In this document: positions 9,586-18,736 of the stretch, piece after piece
Layout of the letters: each line of letters begins with the position of its first letter
Position numbering within the stretch: position 1 is the stretch's first letter
NCBI RefSeq assembly: GCF_030733425.1
Contig: NZ_JASHIZ010000005.1
Coordinates: 1 to 64,000 of the forward strand
DNA length: 64,000 nucleotides
Direction of reading: 5' to 3'
Source of the DNA: Roseovarius sp. MMSF_3350
Lineage (GTDB): Bacteria > Pseudomonadota > Alphaproteobacteria > Rhodobacterales > Rhodobacteraceae
Program-made: the position numbers and the translations under genes
Notes under the pieces: generated by a model
What the model saw: only the letters and a program-made list of their open reading frames with translations
What the model was told of the DNA's origin: nothing
Databases searched by the model: none

Positions 9586-10029
9586 TCATTTTCCGGGCCG
9601 CTCGTTACGGGCCTTGTCGCGGCTCATCGTGTTGCCCGCGCCGATGCCGAAAAAGAACCGGTTGGCCAGCAGGTAGCCCCCCGCGTACATCAACAGCAGC
9701 GTCACGAATTGCTGCGATCCCGGCGCGGCGATGGCCAGCTTGGCGAATTCCGGCGCCACGGTCGGTCCGGCATAAGCCAGGGCCACGTTCAAAACCGTTG
9801 CCACGCCCATCGCGATGAAGGCAAAGCGCCATGCCCCGCCCGACCCGGGCAGCGCCGCGTGGCGGCGGACATATTGCTGCCCTTCGATCAATGCGGCGAT
9901 CATTGCCGGCACCATGATCTGTGCCGCCGATCCCAGCATCTCGTCCTTGGTTATGTCCAACAGCCGTACAACCTGCGCCACGCCGATGGCGACGGCCAAA
10001 AAAACGACCCCGTAGCGCAGCCAGGTCAT
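9586..10029 (-). CDS. Small four-helix membrane protein, ABZJ_00895-like
   Basis: 147 aa with about four hydrophobic helices: [54 protein letters not shown] and [18 protein letters not shown]. Length and the mid-protein [14 protein letters not shown] pattern resemble the ABZJ_00895 family, whose function is unknown. Its ATG overlaps the pdxJ stop by 4 bases (ATGA), which fixes the start and shows translational coupling. Confidence 0.7.
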   Translation of the reverse strand: MTWLRYGVVFLAVAIGVAQVVRLLDITKDEMLGSAAQIMVPAMIAALIEGQQYVRRHAALPGSGGAWRFAFIAMGVATVLNVALAYAGPTVAPEFAKLAIAAPGSQQFVTLLLMYAGGYLLANRFFFGIGAGNTMSRDKARNERPGK

Positions 10030-10796
10030 CCAGCCGTCCGCAACGCGTCGCTGCGCGCCTCGTCCATCAGCCGCCGCATCTCGCCGATCGCCGGCCCCAG
10101 CCCGCGAAAGATCGATTCTCCTATCAGGAAATGCCCGATATTCAGCTCCATGACCTCGGGAAACGCCGCGATGGGCTTTACCGTATCGTAGGTCAGCCCG
10201 TGACCGGCATGCACCTCCAGCCCCAGCGAATGGGCGAAAGCGGACATGTCTCGCAGGCACTCCAGCTCCCGGTCCCGTTCTTTGAAATGTCCCTCCGCAT
10301 GGGCATCGCAATAGGCGCCCGTGTGAAGCTCGATCACCTCGGCGCCGATCCGGTGGGCCGCCTCGATCTGGCGGCGGTCGGCGGCGATGAAGATGGACAC
10401 CCGGCAGCCCGCCTCGCGCAAGGGTGCGATGAAATGCGCCAGCCGGTTTTCCTCGCGCGCCACTTCCAGCCCGCCCTCGGTGGTGCGTTCCTCGCGCTTT
10501 TCCGGCACGATGCACACGGCGTGCGGTTTGTGGCGCAGCGCGATCTTCTGCATTTCGTCGGTCGCCGCCATCTCGAAATTCAGCGGCAGCTTCAGCGCCG
10601 CCATAAGCCCGTCGATATCCGCGTCCGAGATGTGCCGGCGGTCCTCGCGCAGATGCGCCGTGATCCCGTCCGCCCCGGCCTCCTCGGCCAGTTTGGCGGC
10701 GCGGACCGGGTCGGGATAGGCCCCGCCCCGAGCGTTCCGCACGGTCGCCACGTGGTCGATATTCACGCCAAGGCGCAGTTTTCCGGTGTCGCTCAT
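10026..10796 (-). CDS. pdxJ: Pyridoxine 5'-phosphate synthase
   Basis: Final ring-closing step of de novo vitamin B6 synthesis (DXP-dependent branch), 256 aa TIM barrel. Markers: [19 protein letters not shown] at the N-terminus, [15 protein letters not shown] with the catalytic region, and the C-terminal [11 protein letters not shown] and [14 protein letters not shown]. It is coupled to the following membrane protein by an ATGA overlap and lies 38 bases after the DUF2062 gene. Confidence 0.96.
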   Translation of the reverse strand: MSDTGKLRLGVNIDHVATVRNARGGAYPDPVRAAKLAEEAGADGITAHLREDRRHISDADIDGLMAALKLPLNFEMAATDEMQKIALRHKPHAVCIVPEKREERTTEGGLEVAREENRLAHFIAPLREAGCRVSIFIAADRRQIEAAHRIGAEVIELHTGAYCDAHAEGHFKERDRELECLRDMSAFAHSLGLEVHAGHGLTYDTVKPIAAFPEVMELNIGHFLIGESIFRGLGPAIGEMRRLMDEARSDALRTAG

Positions 10797-10834
10797 GACC
10801 TCTCCCGCTACAGATGCACGACTCGCTTCAGACC

Positions 10835-11548
10835 CTAGTGCTTCTCGATCTCCGCGTCAGCCTTGTCCTTGCGCCCGCCCCTGGCCTCTTTCGCGGCGGC
10901 TTTCTCGGCGGCTTTCTCGGCCGCCTTTTCCCGGATCGCGGCCAGCTTGGCCTTGAGCATCCCGCGGCGGCGATTCTGGTAGGCCTGGATCAGCGGCAGG
11001 CTGACATAGTAACAGGTCAGGCCCGCGATCGTGCCCGGGATCAGCCCGCCAACCATGTAGGGAAAGAACACCTCTTCATAGAAAACCGTCAGCCGGCTCC
11101 AGTCGGCGCTCTGTTCGTTGAAGATCGCCCAAAGGTTATCCTTCAGGTCCCGCCCCGCATCCACGAACTTGCTCCCAAGCGAGCCATGCGCCTCCAGCTC
11201 GGGATTGTTGCGCAGGCCCAGCAGGAAATATCCCGTCTGCAATGACGACGCCCCGATAAAGACGAATGTCAGCGGGTTGCCGAAAAAGGTCGACAGCAAC
11301 GCGGCCACGATATTGCCGCGCAGGATCCACGCGACGACGGCAGCCAGAAGAAAGTGCAGACCGAAAAAAGGCGTGAAGCTGACGAACACGCCGGCCAGGA
11401 TGCCCCGCGCGATCCGGTGCGGCGGGTCCGGCAGGCGCCGCACGCGGTGCTTTACATAGTGAAAAGCCCGCGTCCAACCCGATCTCGGCCAGAGAAACCG
11501 TAACGTGGCCTTCCACCAAGGCAGTCTGTCACGGCGTTTGAAAACCAC
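10835..11548 (-). CDS. DUF2062 domain membrane protein
   Basis: 237 aa from a GTG start at 11548, chosen because an AAGGAG site lies 8 bases upstream and the reading frame before it is inside rel. The DUF2062 core is clear: [26 protein letters not shown], then [18 protein letters not shown]. Two or more membrane helices are followed by a charged Ala/Glu/Lys-rich cytoplasmic tail (about 195-237, repeated EKAAEKAA). Function is unknown, but the position behind rel is conserved in Rhodobacteraceae. Confidence 0.85.
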   Translation of the reverse strand: MVFKRRDRLPWWKATLRFLWPRSGWTRAFHYVKHRVRRLPDPPHRIARGILAGVFVSFTPFFGLHFLLAAVVAWILRGNIVAALLSTFFGNPLTFVFIGASSLQTGYFLLGLRNNPELEAHGSLGSKFVDAGRDLKDNLWAIFNEQSADWSRLTVFYEEVFFPYMVGGLIPGTIAGLTCYYVSLPLIQAYQNRRRGMLKAKLAAIREKAAEKAAEKAAAKEARGGRKDKADAEIEKH

Positions 11549-11567
11549 GGGGCGCGGCTCCTTCGGG

Positions 11568-13712
11568 TCAGCTTTGTTCCGTTCCGCTACTGGCCGCCAG
11601 CCGGCCGGGATCGCGGAACCGTTCCACCGTGGCCACGTCGCTTTCGGCATCCAGAACCGAGATCACGCCATGCAGGTGTTCCGCATCGCGCAGCTCGACA
11701 TCTATCAGCAGCCGGTAGAAATCCGGTTTGCGGTCCACGAATGTCAGGTCCGAGATATTGGCCTTCTGCTCTCCGATCAACGTGCAAATACGTCCCAGCA
11801 CGCCGGCGTCGTTCCCGATCGTGACATCCAGGGTCGCCTCGTAGACGGCCGCGTGCGTGCCGCCATGCCACTGCAGGTCCATCCAGCGATCTGGCTGCTC
11901 TTCGTAGCGTTGCAGGTTCTCGCAGTCGATCGTGTGCACCACCACGCCCTTGCCGCGATAGGTGATCCCGACGATCCGCTCGCCGGGCAGGGGCTGACAA
12001 CACGGCGCGCGGTCGAATCGCTGGTCCGGTTCAAGCCCGATAACCGCCCGGTCCAACCCCACCTCGTTGCCCGTATCCGGCGCAAGGTCCGGGTAGACCG
12101 CATTCAGAACCCGGCTGGTGGTCAGCTCGGCGCTGCCCAGACGCGCCAGAACCTCGTCGCGGCCTTTCAGGCGCAGGGTCTTGGCGGCGCGTTCCAGCGC
12201 CTTGTCGGTTGGTTTCTTGCCCACATGCTCGAACGCCGCGCGCGCCAGTTCGCGGCCCAGCCGGATATAGCGGTCCCGGTCCACCTCGCGCAGCGCCCGG
12301 CGAATTGCCGCGCGCGCCTTGCCCGTGGTGGCGATATCCAGCCACGTCGCCTGCGGCGTCTGACCGTCCGCGGTAATCACCTCGACCGACTGGCCGTTCT
12401 TGATCCGCGTCCAAAGCGGCACGCGCATGCCGTCCACCTTGGCGCCGACGCAGCCATTGCCGATGCGGGTGTGGATCGCATAGGCGAAATCGATCGGCGT
12501 CGCACCGCGCGGCAGCTTCACCACGTCGCCCTTTGGCGTAAAACAGAACACCTGGTCGGCATACATCTCCAGCTTCACCGCCTCGAGGAACTCGTCGTGG
12601 TCCTCCTCGCTGTCGAACTGCTCCGTCAGGCTGGAGATCCACTTGGCCGGATCGACGGCGAAAGGGTTCTCGGCCGGCACACCGTCCCGGTAGGACCAGT
12701 GCGCGGCCACGCCCGTCTCTGCGACCTCGTGCATCTGACGGGTCCGCAGTTGCACCTCCACCAGCTTGCCGTCGCGCCCCGATACCGTCGTGTGGATCGA
12801 ACGATAGCCGTTCGACTTGGGCTGACTGATGTAATCCTTGAACCGCCCCGGCACCGCCCGCCAGCGACGGTGGATCACGCCCAGCACGCGATAGCAGTCA
12901 TCCTCGGCCGCGGTGATGATCCGGAACCCGTAGATATCGCTCAGCCGGGAAAATCCCATCTCCTTTTCCTGCATCTTGCGCCAGATCGAATAGGGTTTCT
13001 TGGCTCGACCCAGGATCTCGGCCTTGATCCCGGCTTCCTGCAATTCCAGCCGCATGTCGCCGGTGATCCGCTCGATCACGTCGCCCGCCTCGCGTTGCAG
13101 GGTGATGAACCGCCGCATGATCGACGCCCGCGCCTCGGGGTTGATCACGCGAAACGCCAGGTCTTCCAGTTCCTCGCGCATCCACTGCATGCCCATCCGG
13201 CCCGCCAGCGGCGCGAAGATGTCCATCGTCTCGCGCGCTTTCTTCAGTTGCTTCTCGGGGCGCATCGCCCGGATCGTGCGCATGTTGTGAAGCCGGTCCG
13301 CCAGCTTTACCAATATCACGCGCATGTCCTTCGACATCGCCATGAACAGCTTGCGGAAATTCTCGGCCTGCTGGGTCTCGGTGCTGGAAAGTTGCAGGTT
13401 GGTCAGCTTGGTGACGCCATCGACCAGATCGGCGATCTCGCCCCCGAACCGCTCCGCCACGGCGTTGTAGGACGCGCGAGTGTCCTCGATCGTGTCGTGC
13501 AGAAGGGCGGTGATGATGGTGGCATCGTCCAGCCGCTGTTCGGTCAGGATCGCCGCCACCGCCACGGGATGGCTGAAGTAGGGCTCGCCGGAATGCCGGG
13601 TCTGGCCCTCGTGCATTTCCTGACCAAAGGCATAGGCTGCCCGGATCAGAGATGCATCACTCTTGGGGTTGTAGGCGCGGACAAGATCGACAAGCGTATC
13701 TGCACCAATCAT
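11568..13712 (-). CDS. Bifunctional (p)ppGpp synthetase/hydrolase
   Basis: Rel/SpoT-type stringent-response enzyme, 714 aa. Domains in order: HD hydrolase (about 25-180) with the catalytic HDTIEDT; synthetase (about 240-350) with VPGRFKDYI and KSNGYRSIHT; TGS (about 390-450, FTPKGDVVKLPRGATPIDFAYAIHT); and a C-terminal ACT domain (about 640-700). The RFKD (RxKD) loop is the form known from bifunctional enzymes rather than synthetase-only RelA, and the HD motif is intact. It is the only such enzyme in the window and lies 38 bases after rpoZ. Confidence 0.95.
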   Translation of the reverse strand: MIGADTLVDLVRAYNPKSDASLIRAAYAFGQEMHEGQTRHSGEPYFSHPVAVAAILTEQRLDDATIITALLHDTIEDTRASYNAVAERFGGEIADLVDGVTKLTNLQLSSTETQQAENFRKLFMAMSKDMRVILVKLADRLHNMRTIRAMRPEKQLKKARETMDIFAPLAGRMGMQWMREELEDLAFRVINPEARASIMRRFITLQREAGDVIERITGDMRLELQEAGIKAEILGRAKKPYSIWRKMQEKEMGFSRLSDIYGFRIITAAEDDCYRVLGVIHRRWRAVPGRFKDYISQPKSNGYRSIHTTVSGRDGKLVEVQLRTRQMHEVAETGVAAHWSYRDGVPAENPFAVDPAKWISSLTEQFDSEEDHDEFLEAVKLEMYADQVFCFTPKGDVVKLPRGATPIDFAYAIHTRIGNGCVGAKVDGMRVPLWTRIKNGQSVEVITADGQTPQATWLDIATTGKARAAIRRALREVDRDRYIRLGRELARAAFEHVGKKPTDKALERAAKTLRLKGRDEVLARLGSAELTTSRVLNAVYPDLAPDTGNEVGLDRAVIGLEPDQRFDRAPCCQPLPGERIVGITYRGKGVVVHTIDCENLQRYEEQPDRWMDLQWHGGTHAAVYEATLDVTIGNDAGVLGRICTLIGEQKANISDLTFVDRKPDFYRLLIDVELRDAEHLHGVISVLDAESDVATVERFRDPGRLAASSGTEQS

Positions 13713-13750
13713 CCGGTCCGCTTTCCGTCATCCGCCGCCCGGGCCGTGGT

Positions 13751-14104
13751 TCAACCCTGGCCCTGCGCCTCCATCAGCGCGCGCAGCAGCTTCTCTTCGG
13801 ACATGTCGTCGTCGGCCGGCTTCTCGGTTTCCTCGCCCATCAGCAGTGCCATGGAATCGTCTTCCGGCTCATCGACCTCGATCTGGCTCTGGTTCGATTC
13901 GATCAGGCGTTCGCGCAGGTCGTCGGCCCCTTGCGTCTCCTCGGCGATCTCGCGCAAGGCCACGACCGGATTCTTGTCGTTGTCGCGGTCCACGGTGATC
14001 GGCGAACCCGACGAGATCTCACGTGCGCGGTGCGCCGCCAGCATCACCAGGTCGAAGCGGTTCGGAACTTTGTCAACGCAGTCTTCAGTGGTTACGCGCG
14101 CCAT
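13751..14104 (-). CDS. rpoZ: RNA polymerase omega subunit
   Basis: Small subunit that stabilises the beta-prime subunit, 117 aa. The N-terminal core [20 protein letters not shown] and AAHRAREI is canonical. The C-terminal half is very acidic ([11 protein letters not shown] ... [14 protein letters not shown]), usual for this clade. It lies directly upstream of the (p)ppGpp enzyme gene. Confidence 0.96.
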   Translation of the reverse strand: MARVTTEDCVDKVPNRFDLVMLAAHRAREISSGSPITVDRDNDKNPVVALREIAEETQGADDLRERLIESNQSQIEVDEPEDDSMALLMGEETEKPADDDMSEEKLLRALMEAQGQG

Positions 14105-14179
14105 GGGGCCTCCAGATAGGGCAAATATCTCAAGAAGCCTTTCATTTAAAGCCTGCCCAACGGGTTTACAAGCAGAGAA

Positions 14180-14746
14180 TCAGTCCAGCGGCACCACCTC
14201 GGCGACCTGATCCTCCGGCAAGGCGGCCAGCATTGCCGCCACGGTCAGGTTCGACACGGGATGCACCCAGTCTGACGCGACGTCATTCAGCGGGACAAGC
14301 ACGAACCCCCGCTCGTGCAGTCTCGGGTGGGGCAGGATCAGGCGGTCGGGCGCATCGCGCATCTGCCGCTCCAGCGGCAGGCCCTGCCACGCGTCGAACG
14401 TCTCACGGTCCGGCAAGATCCTGTCCCCCGCCGCCAACAGGTCCAGATCCAGTGTCCGCTGGCCCCAGCGCTGAACCCGAGCGCGCCCGAACCGGTTTTC
14501 CAGTTCGTGCAGAAGTTGCAAGAGTTCTGCAGGGTTCCCATCGAATGCCAGCCGCGCCGCCGCATTGACGTAATCCGGCCCTGCCCCTGCTGGGAAACAT
14601 GGCGTGCGGTACATTCGGCTGGCCGCCAGCACCCGCGCTCCCATGCCGGGCAACCGCGTCAGCGCGGCGTGCAACGTCGCACGGGGCGCCCCCGCGTCGG
14701 ATGGCGAATTCCCGCCCAAGGCGATCAGATAGTGTTGCTCAGACAT
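14180..14746 (-). CDS. folK: 6-hydroxymethyl-7,8-dihydropterin pyrophosphokinase
   Basis: Folate pathway enzyme that transfers pyrophosphate from ATP to the pterin, 188 aa. The HPPK signature RWGQRTLDLDLLA is intact, as are LIALGGNSPSD at the N-terminus and LPHPRLHERGFVLVPL near the C-terminus. It is the first gene of the minus-strand housekeeping run; rpoZ follows after 75 bases. Confidence 0.95.
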   Translation of the reverse strand: MSEQHYLIALGGNSPSDAGAPRATLHAALTRLPGMGARVLAASRMYRTPCFPAGAGPDYVNAAARLAFDGNPAELLQLLHELENRFGRARVQRWGQRTLDLDLLAAGDRILPDRETFDAWQGLPLERQMRDAPDRLILPHPRLHERGFVLVPLNDVASDWVHPVSNLTVAAMLAALPEDQVAEVVPLD

Positions 14747-14904
14747 GCCGCGGCCTTATCCTTGTTCTTTATCTAACGGTCTTGCGAAGGTCTCACTAAA
14801 CTTCTAAGTACAGCGCCTAGTTCTGCCGGGTTCCCAATCCACTCACTCGTACACCGTTTAGTACATCGTCGCGGCAGAGCAATCACATGCGGAAGGACAT
14901 TTTA

Positions 14905-15468
14905 ATGTTTTACAAGGACGAACGGCTTGCGCTGTTCATCGACGGCTCGAACCTGTACGCGGCCGCCAAGGCGTTGGGGTTCGATATCGATTACAAGCTT
15001 CTGCGAACGGAATTCATGCGCCGTGGCAAGTTGCTCCGCGCCTTCTACTACACGGCGCTTCTGGAAAACGACGATTATTCCCCGATCCGCCCGCTGGTCG
15101 ATTGGCTGAACTATAACGGCTTCACGATGGTCACGAAACCGGCCAAGGAATACACCGACAGCCAGGGCCGCCGTAAGGTCAAGGGCAACATGGATATCGA
15201 ACTGACAGTCGACGCGATGGAACTCGCGCCCCGCATCGACCACATCGTCCTGTTTTCCGGCGACGGCGATTTCCGCCCGCTGGTGGAAAGCCTTCAGCGC
15301 CAGGGCGTGCGTGTCTCGGTCGTCTCGACCATTCGCAGCCAGCCGCCGATGATCTCCGACGACCTGCGTCGTCAGGCCGATAATTTCATCGAGCTTGAAG
15401 ACCTGAAGGAAGTCATCGGGCGCCCCCCGCGCGAGGATGCAACGGAACGTCAGCAGGCCTCTGCCTGA
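14905..15468 (+). CDS. NYN-domain (LabA-like, PIN-fold) nuclease
   Basis: 187 aa. Start taken at ATG 14905, which has AAGGA nine bases upstream; an earlier in-frame ATG at 14887 would add six residues and lacks a ribosome site. Acidic nuclease-site regions are visible: LFIDGSNLYAAAKALG, KGNMDIELTVDAM and LFSGDGDFRPLVESL. Such proteins are predicted metal-dependent ribonucleases. It is divergent from folK across a 158-base gap. The RNA target is unknown. Confidence 0.85.
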   Translation: MFYKDERLALFIDGSNLYAAAKALGFDIDYKLLRTEFMRRGKLLRAFYYTALLENDDYSPIRPLVDWLNYNGFTMVTKPAKEYTDSQGRRKVKGNMDIELTVDAMELAPRIDHIVLFSGDGDFRPLVESLQRQGVRVSVVSTIRSQPPMISDDLRRQADNFIELEDLKEVIGRPPREDATERQQASA

Positions 15469-15606
15469 CGGATCTCAAGCCAAAAATAACGGCCGGGACG
15501 CGGGCGTTCCGACGTCCCGTGCCGCTAGACGCCAACCTCCTATGCCCGCCCCCTCTGGACGCCGCACGCCACAGCCCTTAGGTCTGGAGAGTGAACAGGA
15601 GTGTCC

Positions 15607-16557
15607 ATGACCAAGCCGCCCCTCACCCTCTACCTCGCCGCGCCGCGCGGTTTCTGCGCCGGAGTCGACCGCGCGATCAAGATCGTGGAGATGGCGCTCG
15701 GCAAATGGGGCGCGCCGGTCTATGTCCGGCACGAGATCGTCCACAACAAGTACGTGGTCGACGACCTGCGGGCCAAGGGCGCCGTGTTCGTCGAGGAACT
15801 TGACGAATGCCCCGATGATCGGCCTGTGATCTTCTCCGCCCACGGCGTGCCCAAGTCGGTCCCGGCCGAGGCCGCCTCGCGTCAGATGGTCTATGTCGAC
15901 GCCACCTGCCCGCTCGTCTCGAAGGTGCATATCGAGGCCGAGCGCCACGCCGCGAACGGCCTTCAGATCATCATGATCGGCCATGCCGGCCACCCCGAGA
16001 CCGTCGGCACCATGGGCCAGCTGCCGGACGGCGACGTCCTGCTCGTCGAAACGCCCGAGGATGTGGCGCATGTCGAGGTCCGCGATCCAGCCCGTCTGGC
16101 GTTCGTCACGCAGACCACCCTTTCGGTGGACGACACCGCCGATATCGTCACCGCGCTGCAAACCCGGTTCCCCGACATCACCGGACCGCACAAGGAAGAT
16201 ATCTGCTACGCCACAACCAACCGGCAGGAGGCCGTCAAGGCCATGGCCGAAAAGGCCGAGGCTATGCTGGTGGTGGGCGCCCCGAACTCGTCCAACTCCA
16301 AGCGCCTGGTCGAGGTCGGCGCCCGCGCCGGCTGTTCCTATTCCCAGCTCGTGCAACGCGCCGCCGATATCGACTGGCGCGCGCTCGAAGGCATCACCAC
16401 AATGGGCATCACCGCCGGCGCCTCGGCCCCCGAGGTGCTGATAAACGAGGTCATCGACGCCTTCCGCGACCGCTATGACGTCACCGTCGAACAGGTGGAA
16501 ACCGCGCAGGAGAACGTCGAATTCAAGGTCCCGCGGGTTCTGCGCGAACCAACCTGA
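15607..16557 (+). CDS. ispH: 4-hydroxy-3-methylbut-2-enyl diphosphate reductase
   Basis: Last enzyme of the MEP isoprenoid pathway, an iron-sulfur protein of 316 aa. The three cluster cysteines are in [24 protein letters not shown] and [10 protein letters not shown]. The [13 protein letters not shown] and [13 protein letters not shown] substrate motifs are present. Start chosen at ATG 15607 because AGGAG ends five bases before it; a GTG at 15601 overlaps that site. Confidence 0.97.
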   Translation: MTKPPLTLYLAAPRGFCAGVDRAIKIVEMALGKWGAPVYVRHEIVHNKYVVDDLRAKGAVFVEELDECPDDRPVIFSAHGVPKSVPAEAASRQMVYVDATCPLVSKVHIEAERHAANGLQIIMIGHAGHPETVGTMGQLPDGDVLLVETPEDVAHVEVRDPARLAFVTQTTLSVDDTADIVTALQTRFPDITGPHKEDICYATTNRQEAVKAMAEKAEAMLVVGAPNSSNSKRLVEVGARAGCSYSQLVQRAADIDWRALEGITTMGITAGASAPEVLINEVIDAFRDRYDVTVEQVETAQENVEFKVPRVLREPT

Positions 16558-16663
16558 TCACGTGGCCCGCCGCTGTATTTCCTGGCGCGAATACGTGTGA
16601 TCCGTCCCCGGGCCGTCAGCACAACGTCACTTGAAACCGCGCAACGGCGCCACCTGCGCCGCC

Positions 16664-16687
16664 CGTCCCGGGCCTGACCCGGGACCT
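16664..16687. repeat. 24-base palindromic repeat, copy 1
   Basis: An interrupted palindrome (GTCCCGGG-CCTGA-CCCGGGAC core) in the 210-base gap after ispH. The same 24 bases recur exactly at 48521-48544. This looks like a short REP-type interspersed element. Confidence 0.75.
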
Positions 16688-16767
16688 CTTGATCGCGAGT
16701 CAGGTTTTCCTGCCTTTTCAATTCCCACCGTGACTGTAGGTTTCCCTCGAAAGACGGGAACGATCCT

Positions 16768-17424
16768 TTGACACGCAGCTTCCTTGCCTGGATAACGGGC
16801 AGCGCCATCACCACTTTCGCCCGGCTCATCACCGCCGTGCGCGCCATCTGGGACGGGTCCGAGCCCGTGCCGATGCAGCGCGTCTATTTCGCCAATCACA
16901 CCTCCAACGGCGATTTCATCCTGATCTGGACCGTGCTGCCGCCCACCTTGCGCGCCCAGACCAGGCCGGTCGCCGGTGCCGACTACTGGCTCACGTCGCC
17001 GCTGCGCAGCTTCATCGGCCGCGATGTCTTCAAAGCCGTGCTGATCGACCGCAATGCCCAGGACCGCACCCAGGATCCGATGAACCTCATCCTGGAGGGG
17101 CTCGATACCGGCGCCTCGCTGATCATTTTCCCCGAGGGCACGCGCAACACCACGGGTAAGCCCCTTCTGCCCTTCAAGAGCGGCCTCTACAACATTTCGG
17201 ACGCCCGTCCCGAGGTCGACCTCGTTCCGGTCTGGATCGACAACCTCAACGACGTCATGCCCAAGGGGAAACTCGTTCCGATTCCGCTTTTGTGCACCGT
17301 TACCTTCGGCGCGCCGATGCGGGCCGAGCCCGGCGAGGCGCGCAAGGATTTTCTGAAACGTGCCGAGGCCGCCCTGCTGGCACTGGCCCCTGCGGGTGAC
17401 GCCACCGAAGAGGCCCCCGCATGA
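16768..17424 (+). CDS. PlsC-type lysophospholipid acyltransferase
   Basis: Membrane-associated acyltransferase, 218 aa, from a TTG start. The catalytic HX4D box is NHTSNGDF (His44, Asp49) and the phosphate-binding box is FPEGTRN (about 114-120). It is shorter than housekeeping PlsC. Its last four bases overlap the start of the CdsA-like gene, so it belongs to the phospholipid operon. By analogy with ynbC it may supply or remodel the lipid acceptor of that operon, but this is inference. Confidence 0.85.
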   Translation: MTRSFLAWITGSAITTFARLITAVRAIWDGSEPVPMQRVYFANHTSNGDFILIWTVLPPTLRAQTRPVAGADYWLTSPLRSFIGRDVFKAVLIDRNAQDRTQDPMNLILEGLDTGASLIIFPEGTRNTTGKPLLPFKSGLYNISDARPEVDLVPVWIDNLNDVMPKGKLVPIPLLCTVTFGAPMRAEPGEARKDFLKRAEAALLALAPAGDATEEAPA

Positions 17425-18371
17425 CCGAAACACATGCCGATTTCCTGACCCTTCTGGCCGGCATCCTCTGCGTCCTCATCGTGGCCAGCGGCATCGGCTA
17501 CGTGCTCAAGCAGCGCGTCGCGCCCGACGGCACCAACGCCACGATCGAGAACCTCAACGCCCGCATCCTCGCATGGTGGGGCATGACCGCGTTCCTCGCC
17601 GTGGCCTTCCTCGCCGGGCGCGGCGGCGTGATCGCGCTTTTCGCCTTCACCTCCTTCGCCGCCCTGCGCGAGTTCGTCACCCTGACCACCCGCCGCGCCT
17701 CCGACCACTGGGCCATAGCAACCGCCTTCTTCGTGATCCTGCCCGCGCAATACCTGCTCATCTGGTACGAATGGTATGGCATGTGGTCGCTCTTGATCCC
17801 GGTCTACGCCTTCCTCATCCTGCCCATCATCGCGGTGCTGCAAGGCGACAGCCGCAACTTCCTCGTCCGCATCAGCCAGATGCAATGGGCGCTGATGATC
17901 TGCGTCTTCTGCGCCAGTCACGTGCCCGCGCTCCTCTTCCTCGACATTCCCGGCTTCGAGGCGCGCAACGTCCTGCTGATCGCCTTCCTCATCGTCGTGG
18001 TCCAGCTGTCGGACGTGCTGCAATACACTTGGGGCAAGCTTTTCGGCCGCCACCCGGTCGCGCCGTCGCTCTCGCCCTCCAAGACGTGGGAAGGGCTGGT
18101 CGGCGGGGTGGCGTCGGCCACGCTGATCGGCACGGCACTTTTCTGGATCACGCCCTTCACACCGCTGCAAGCGGCGGGCATGTCGCTCGTCATCACGCTT
18201 GCGGGGTTCTTCGGCGGGCTGGTGATGTCGGCGATCAAACGCGACCGCGGGGTCAAGGACTGGGGCCACATGATTGCCGGCCATGGCGGGTTCATCGACC
18301 GGCTCGATTCGGTTGTCTTCTCTGCCCCGCTGTTCTTTCACCTGACCCGGTACTACTGGTCGCTGACGTGA
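17421..18371 (+). CDS. Phosphatidate cytidylyltransferase, YnbB-like
   Basis: Makes CDP-diacylglycerol from phosphatidic acid and CTP. 316 aa with about eight membrane helices. The C-terminal CdsA signature is close to complete: SAIKRDRGVKDWGHMIAGHG then GFIDRLD, with Ala where the signature has Pro/Gly. The preceding motif SDVLQYTWGKLFGR and SPSKTWEG resemble the paralogous YnbB group more than housekeeping CdsA. It overlaps the acyltransferase by 4 bases and the next gene by 4 (GTGA). Whether it is the cell's only CDP-DAG synthase cannot be told from this window. Confidence 0.87.
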   Translation: MTETHADFLTLLAGILCVLIVASGIGYVLKQRVAPDGTNATIENLNARILAWWGMTAFLAVAFLAGRGGVIALFAFTSFAALREFVTLTTRRASDHWAIATAFFVILPAQYLLIWYEWYGMWSLLIPVYAFLILPIIAVLQGDSRNFLVRISQMQWALMICVFCASHVPALLFLDIPGFEARNVLLIAFLIVVVQLSDVLQYTWGKLFGRHPVAPSLSPSKTWEGLVGGVASATLIGTALFWITPFTPLQAAGMSLVITLAGFFGGLVMSAIKRDRGVKDWGHMIAGHGGFIDRLDSVVFSAPLFFHLTRYYWSLT

Positions 18372-18736
18372 GCCTGCTGCGGTCGAATTTCGCGCACATG
18401 GCGGGCGGCTTCGTCCTGATGGGCGGCTGGGCCGTCTGGGCCAACTCCTCCCATCCGATGCCCGCGCCTTTGACCGCTGGTCTGGTTCAGGGCGTGCTGT
18501 CCGCTTGCATAACCCTGCTGCTGAAAACCGTGACCGAGCGCCTTCTGCCACGCCTCTCCGGCGCGCCCGGCCTGGTCCTGCCCCCGCTGGCCTGCGCCGC
18601 GCTATCGGTCACGCTTTTGTCGCTCGTGCATCATGCCGCCGGCACGCCCGAAATCATGACGACGCTGGCCCTGCCCGTCACGGTCGCGACCAGCTACGCC
18701 GCGCTCTACAATTACCGCCTGAGACATGCATCATGA
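18368..18736 (+). CDS. Small membrane protein in phospholipid operon
   Basis: 122 aa from a GTG that overlaps the CdsA-like stop (GTGA). About four hydrophobic segments: MAGGFVLMGGWAVWA, AGLVQGVLSACITLLL, LVLPPLACAALSVTLLSLV and LPVTVATSYAALY. I do not recognise a family. Overlaps with both neighbours (ATGA with the next gene) make it a genuine part of the operon, perhaps a flippase-like or stabilising partner, but that is a guess. Confidence 0.7.
   Translation: MSLLRSNFAHMAGGFVLMGGWAVWANSSHPMPAPLTAGLVQGVLSACITLLLKTVTERLLPRLSGAPGLVLPPLACAALSVTLLSLVHHAAGTPEIMTTLALPVTVATSYAALYNYRLRHAS

Noticed and set aside
11505..14210. Long plus-strand open frame (about 900 codons) opposite the (p)ppGpp enzyme and rpoZ
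   Set aside because: Antisense shadow: composition is His/Arg/Leu-rich with no motifs, and the opposite strand holds well-recognised genes.
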